Assembly: GCA_964525395.1 (NCBI GenBank)
Contig: CAZGGU010000022.1
Location: 1-16,078, forward strand
Reading direction: 5' to 3'
DNA length: 16,078 nt
Source: 2-01-FULL-39-10-A sp964525395
Lineage (GTDB): Bacteria > Patescibacteriota > Microgenomatia > Levybacterales > UBA12049
Shown piece after piece: positions 13,186 to 16,078 of this stretch (position 1 is its first letter; every line of letters starts with the position of its first letter). Position numbers and translations under genes: made by a program. The notes beneath the pieces were generated by a model, which ran no database searches, was not told the origin of the DNA, and was given only the letters and a program-made list of their open reading frames with translations.

Positions 13186-13187
13186 TT

Positions 13188-13217
13188 TTCAATTATCAAT
13201 TTACAATTTTAATTGAA
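13188..13217. repeat. AT-rich inverted repeat after serS
   Basis: TTCAATTA (13188-13195) and TAATTGAA (13210-13217) are exact reverse complements. They lie within a run of CAATT/AATTG words that fills the start of the 146-nt gap between serS and secA. This looks like a small intergenic repeat element of the kind common in AT-rich genomes. There is no coding frame of note. Confidence 0.45.
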
Positions 13218-13257
13218 TTTTCATTTAGTAAATTTTATTACAATTAGATTTCACTAA

Positions 13258-13277
13258 AAATTTAAAATTTTAAATTT
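13258..13277. repeat. Perfect 20-nt A/T palindrome upstream of secA
   Basis: AAATTTAAAATTTTAAATTT reads identically on both strands. It lies 54 nt before the secA ATG. It could be an operator, an intrinsically bent or easily melted site, or a by-product of A/T composition. Confidence 0.55.
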
Positions 13278-13284
13278 AAAATTG

Positions 13285-13296
13285 ACCCCTTGGGGT
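13285..13296 (+). terminator. Weak hairpin, possible serS terminator
   Basis: ACCC (13285-13288) pairs with GGGT (13293-13296) around a CTTG loop and is followed by TTATTCTT. The stem is short and the T run broken. It is the only G/C-containing inverted repeat between serS and secA. Confidence 0.3.
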
Positions 13297-13315
13297 TTAT
13301 TCTTAGCCTCGGATC

Positions 13316-13324
13316 TGCTATACT
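13316..13324 (+). promoter_or_regulatory. Extended -10 promoter of secA (leaderless start)
   Basis: TGCTATACT carries the TGn extension plus TATACT (13319-13324), ending 7 nt before the secA ATG. An extended -10 can work with a poor -35 box, and none is seen at the right distance. The mRNA would begin at or within a base or two of the ATG. Confidence 0.6.
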
Positions 13325-13331
13325 TAACCCT

Positions 13332-16078
13332 ATGTTAGGACCTCTTGGAAAATTATTTGACTCCAATGAAAAAGAAGTAAAGAAGCTTGCCCCTCTAATC
13401 TCTGAGATAAATTCTTTAGATGAAAAAACTAAAAAACTCAAGGATTCTGATTTTCCCAAAAAGACAGCAGAGCTTAAAAAGAGAATTGCAGAGGGTGAAA
13501 CAGTTGAGAATATTCTTCCTGAAGCATTTGCATTGGCTCGTGAGGCAGCATTTCGAGCAATTGGTCAGAAGCATTATGATGTTCAGCTTATGTCTGCGGC
13601 TTCTTTGGCTCTTGGAAAAATTTCTGAACAAAAAACTGGAGAAGGAAAAACTCTTTCGGCCGTTCCAGCTCTTTACGCACATGCTCTCACCGGGAAATCA
13701 GTACATTTAGTAACAGTAAATGATTATTTAGCGCGTCGCGATGCTGGCTGGATGGGGCCTGTGTTCAAGTTATTGGGAATGAGTGTATCATCCCTAATAA
13801 ATGATCAGCAGTTCATTTATGATCATGATTATGTAAATCCTGAGGCAAAAGATTTTAGATTAGTTCATCTAAAACCAATTTCTCGAAAAGAAGCTTATCA
13901 AGCAGATGTGGTGTATGGAATTAATTCTGAATTTGGTTTTGATTACTTAAGAGATAATAGGGCAGAGTCGCTTGAGGAGATGGTTCAGCGAGGTCATTAT
14001 TTCGCTGTAGTGGATGAGGTGGATTCAGTACTTATCGATGAAGCTAGGACTCCACACATCATATCTGCGCCTGACGAAACCCCAAGTGATAAATATTATG
14101 AGTATTCTAAAATTATCAATAAATTATCACCTGAAGATTATGCCGTTGATGAAAAGTTACGCACAGCCCATCTAACAGAACAGGGTCTTGAAAAAGTAGA
14201 AAAGATGTACGGAGTACAAAATATATACGAAAAAGATTTTGATACAGTTTACCACATAGAAGCAGCCCTGAGAGCTAAAACTCTCTTTCTAAAAGAGAAA
14301 GATTATATTGTTCGTGATGGAGAAATAATACTAGTAGATGAATTTACAGGACGTCTAATGGAAGGAAGACGTTTGTCAGATGGTCTTCATCAAGCGATTG
14401 AAGCAAAAGAAAAAGTAGCAATTCAAAAAGAATCTAAAACTCTTGCTACAGTTTCATTGCAGAACTACTTCAGAATGTATGAGCGTCTTGCTGGTATGAC
14501 AGGTACTGCTGTGACTGAGGCAGAAGAATTTAATAAAATTTATAAACTTGATGTAGTAGTAATTCCAACACATCGTGACGTACAAAGAATTGATGACCCA
14601 GATGCAATATATAAAACTGGGAGAGCTAAATATAATGCGGTAGTAAAAGCAGTAGCTGAAGCTCATAAGACTGGGCAGCCGGTTTTGGTGGGTACTACTT
14701 CAATCGATAAAAATGAACTTCTTTCAGATCTGTTAAGACGTAAAGGTATTAAACATGAAGTTCTTAATGCGAAGAATCACGTAAGAGAAGCTGAGATTAT
14801 TGCTCGTGCTGGTGAAAAAGGTGCAGTAACTGTAGCTACTAATATGGCTGGGCGCGGAGTAGATATTATTCTTGGTGGAGAAACACCTGTTAATGAAGAT
14901 GGTACTGACAGAAAAGGTACTCCTGAATGGGAAAAATGGAAGAAAGCACATGATGAGGTTCTAGCATTGGGAGGGCTCTATGTTATTGGAACTGAACGAC
15001 ATGAGTCGAGGAGAATAGATAATCAGCTAAGAGGTAGATCTGGACGTCAAGGAGATCCAGGGAGATCACGCTTTTTCGTAGGACTGGATGATGACATAAT
15101 GCGTCTTTTCGGTGGAGATAATATTGCAGGCCTCATGACGAGATTTAACATGCCGGAAGAGGTGCCTCTAGAGCATCCGATTGTTTCTCGAGCAATTGAA
15201 CAAGCTCAAGGAAAAGTCGAAGGTTTTAATTTTGATGCAAGAAAGCATTTAGTCGAGCAAGATGAAGTTCTTAATAAGCAAAGACAAATTATTTATGCCA
15301 GACGTCGTGAGCTTTTAGAATCAACTGATAAAGATGAAGAGAGTCTGAAGCGGGAGATTCAGGATAGTCTTTCTGCTTCTATTTCACTTCTTGTAAATTC
15401 TGCTGAGTCTAATCCAGAAGTAAATCCGGTTGATCAAATGGTTGAAGAATTTTCCACCATTATCAACTTTGATGAAGCTTCTAGAATTCAGATCAAAAAA
15501 CAGCTAGAGAACGCATCTGATATTTCAGGAAAGGAAAAGGTTTTAACAGATATAGCATTTAAGCTTTATGACGCGAGAGAAAAACAGGTTGGAAAAGATA
15601 ATATGAGAAAACTTGAAAATTATGTATCTCTTTCAGTGATTGATAGCATGTGGACTGAACATTTGGATACTGTGGAAAACCTTCGTCAAGGAGTTGGACT
15701 TAGAGCTTATGGACAGAAAGATCCGCTAGTAGAATATAAAAATGAAGCATTCAAAATGTTTGAAAATCTGATGAATGGAATAAATGATGAAATCGTACAT
15801 AGAATTTTCAAAGTTCAGATGGCGCATGAACATAATCACGACCACGATCATAACCATGCTCATAATCATGAAATTGATGAACCAGCAGGGGGAGCATTGG
15901 GACTTGATGAAGTTTCCCAAGGCGAAAAGAGGACTCCTTCTGCAGCAAAAGTTCGAAAAATGATAACAAATCAAAGTCCCGCAGCAGTTTCTAGAACAGC
16001 AAAAGTTATTGATAAGAAAAAGTTAGGTAGAAACGATCCTTGTTGGTGCGGATCCGGAAAAAAGTACAAAAAATGTCA
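13332..16078 (+). CDS. secA: Protein translocase ATPase SecA (3' end cut by window)
   Basis: 915 full codons are visible, plus two bases. SecA drives preproteins through SecYEG using ATP. Order: a short N-terminal helical part; NBD1 with Walker A KTGEGKT (101-107); VTVNDYLARRDA; Walker B-type DEVD (228-231) in VVDEVDSVLIDEARTPHII; the preprotein cross-linking region; NBD2 with TVATNMAGRGVDI and the arginine-rich QLRGRSGRQGDPG (565-577); then the helical scaffold and wing with SLSVIDSMWTEHL and LRQGVGLRAYGQKDPL. About 15 extra residues (FIYDHDYVNPEAKDF) precede the conserved YGINSEFGFDYLRDN block. The tail has an alternating His tract at 832-846 and a SEC-C zinc motif, GRNDPCWCGSGKKYKKC with C904, C906 and C915; the cut codon CA probably supplies the final His. 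No SD; extended -10 just upstream. Confidence 0.97.
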   Translation, partial: MLGPLGKLFDSNEKEVKKLAPLISEINSLDEKTKKLKDSDFPKKTAELKKRIAEGETVENILPEAFALAREAAFRAIGQKHYDVQLMSAASLALGKISEQKTGEGKTLSAVPALYAHALTGKSVHLVTVNDYLARRDAGWMGPVFKLLGMSVSSLINDQQFIYDHDYVNPEAKDFRLVHLKPISRKEAYQADVVYGINSEFGFDYLRDNRAESLEEMVQRGHYFAVVDEVDSVLIDEARTPHIISAPDETPSDKYYEYSKIINKLSPEDYAVDEKLRTAHLTEQGLEKVEKMYGVQNIYEKDFDTVYHIEAALRAKTLFLKEKDYIVRDGEIILVDEFTGRLMEGRRLSDGLHQAIEAKEKVAIQKESKTLATVSLQNYFRMYERLAGMTGTAVTEAEEFNKIYKLDVVVIPTHRDVQRIDDPDAIYKTGRAKYNAVVKAVAEAHKTGQPVLVGTTSIDKNELLSDLLRRKGIKHEVLNAKNHVREAEIIARAGEKGAVTVATNMAGRGVDIILGGETPVNEDGTDRKGTPEWEKWKKAHDEVLALGGLYVIGTERHESRRIDNQLRGRSGRQGDPGRSRFFVGLDDDIMRLFGGDNIAGLMTRFNMPEEVPLEHPIVSRAIEQAQGKVEGFNFDARKHLVEQDEVLNKQRQIIYARRRELLESTDKDEESLKREIQDSLSASISLLVNSAESNPEVNPVDQMVEEFSTIINFDEASRIQIKKQLENASDISGKEKVLTDIAFKLYDAREKQVGKDNMRKLENYVSLSVIDSMWTEHLDTVENLRQGVGLRAYGQKDPLVEYKNEAFKMFENLMNGINDEIVHRIFKVQMAHEHNHDHDHNHAHNHEIDEPAGGALGLDEVSQGEKRTPSAAKVRKMITNQSPAAVSRTAKVIDKKKLGRNDPCWCGSGKKYKKC
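15825..15869 (+). other. Alternating-histidine tract in the SecA tail
   Basis: Residues 832-846 of SecA read HEHNHDHDHNHAHNH: eight histidines at every second position, separated by Glu, Asn, Asp or Ala. The segment lies in the flexible linker between the catalytic body and the SEC-C motif. Such HX repeats usually bind Zn, Ni or Cu. Confidence 0.85.

Noticed and set aside
13282..13324. TTGACC at 13282-13287 as the -35 box of secA
   Set aside because: The spacing to TATACT is 31 nt, too long; the extended TGn -10 explains the promoter better.
13420..13710. 96-codon plus-strand frame near the secA start
   Set aside because: It is a shifted frame within secA; the secA frame shows Walker A and other conserved motifs across the same bases.
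1..16078. CRISPR array, rRNA, transposase, integrase or prophage genes
   Set aside because: No regularly spaced repeats, rRNA signatures or mobile-element proteins were seen on either strand.

Overview
The window is an AT-rich bacterial chromosome segment (about 35% GC by eye) of densely packed housekeeping genes. The gene complement suggests a small-genome bacterium of the Candidate Phyla Radiation (Patescibacteria, perhaps Microgenomates). Hints are a class I lysyl-tRNA synthetase, a membrane-anchored orphan solute-binding protein, a VanW protein, many genes without a Shine-Dalgarno (SD) sequence but with a -10 box directly before the ATG, and AT-rich micro-repeats. This taxonomic reading is inference.

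Region 1 (1-4747, mostly minus strand): the end of a ferredoxin-reductase-like gene converges on, and overlaps by 14 nt, a minus-strand run read as VanW protein > RfaE2-like nucleotidyltransferase > DUF192 protein > tsaD > rmuC. Spacing is 4 to 23 nt or a 4-nt overlap, so it looks like one operon. A 34-nt gap with overlapping opposed -10 boxes separates it from region 2.

Region 2 (4782-9059, plus strand): a membrane-anchored solute-binding protein; greA behind a near-consensus promoter and a start-proximal hairpin; then a translationally coupled kbl-tdh pair that would convert threonine to glycine and acetyl-CoA.

Region 3 (9060-9858) is the most unusual part. A strong promoter starts a leaderless 22-codon reading frame with four Lys codons. 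Its 3' part overlaps RNA segments that can form mutually exclusive hairpins, the last a textbook intrinsic terminator. This is the layout of ribosome-mediated attenuation. Further hairpins follow, then two small unknown ORFs, each behind the same full anti-16S SD, and then lysS. Tandem Lys codons at the foot of the first hairpin, with lysyl-tRNA synthetase downstream, suggest a lysine or Lys-tRNA sensing leader, unproven.

Region 4 (9859-16078, plus strand): lysS overlapping rdgB, then serS with a -10 box across the rdgB stop codon, a 146-nt AT-rich repeat-bearing gap, and secA, which runs off the window two bases into its last visible codon. The SecA tail carries an alternating-histidine tract before its SEC-C zinc motif.
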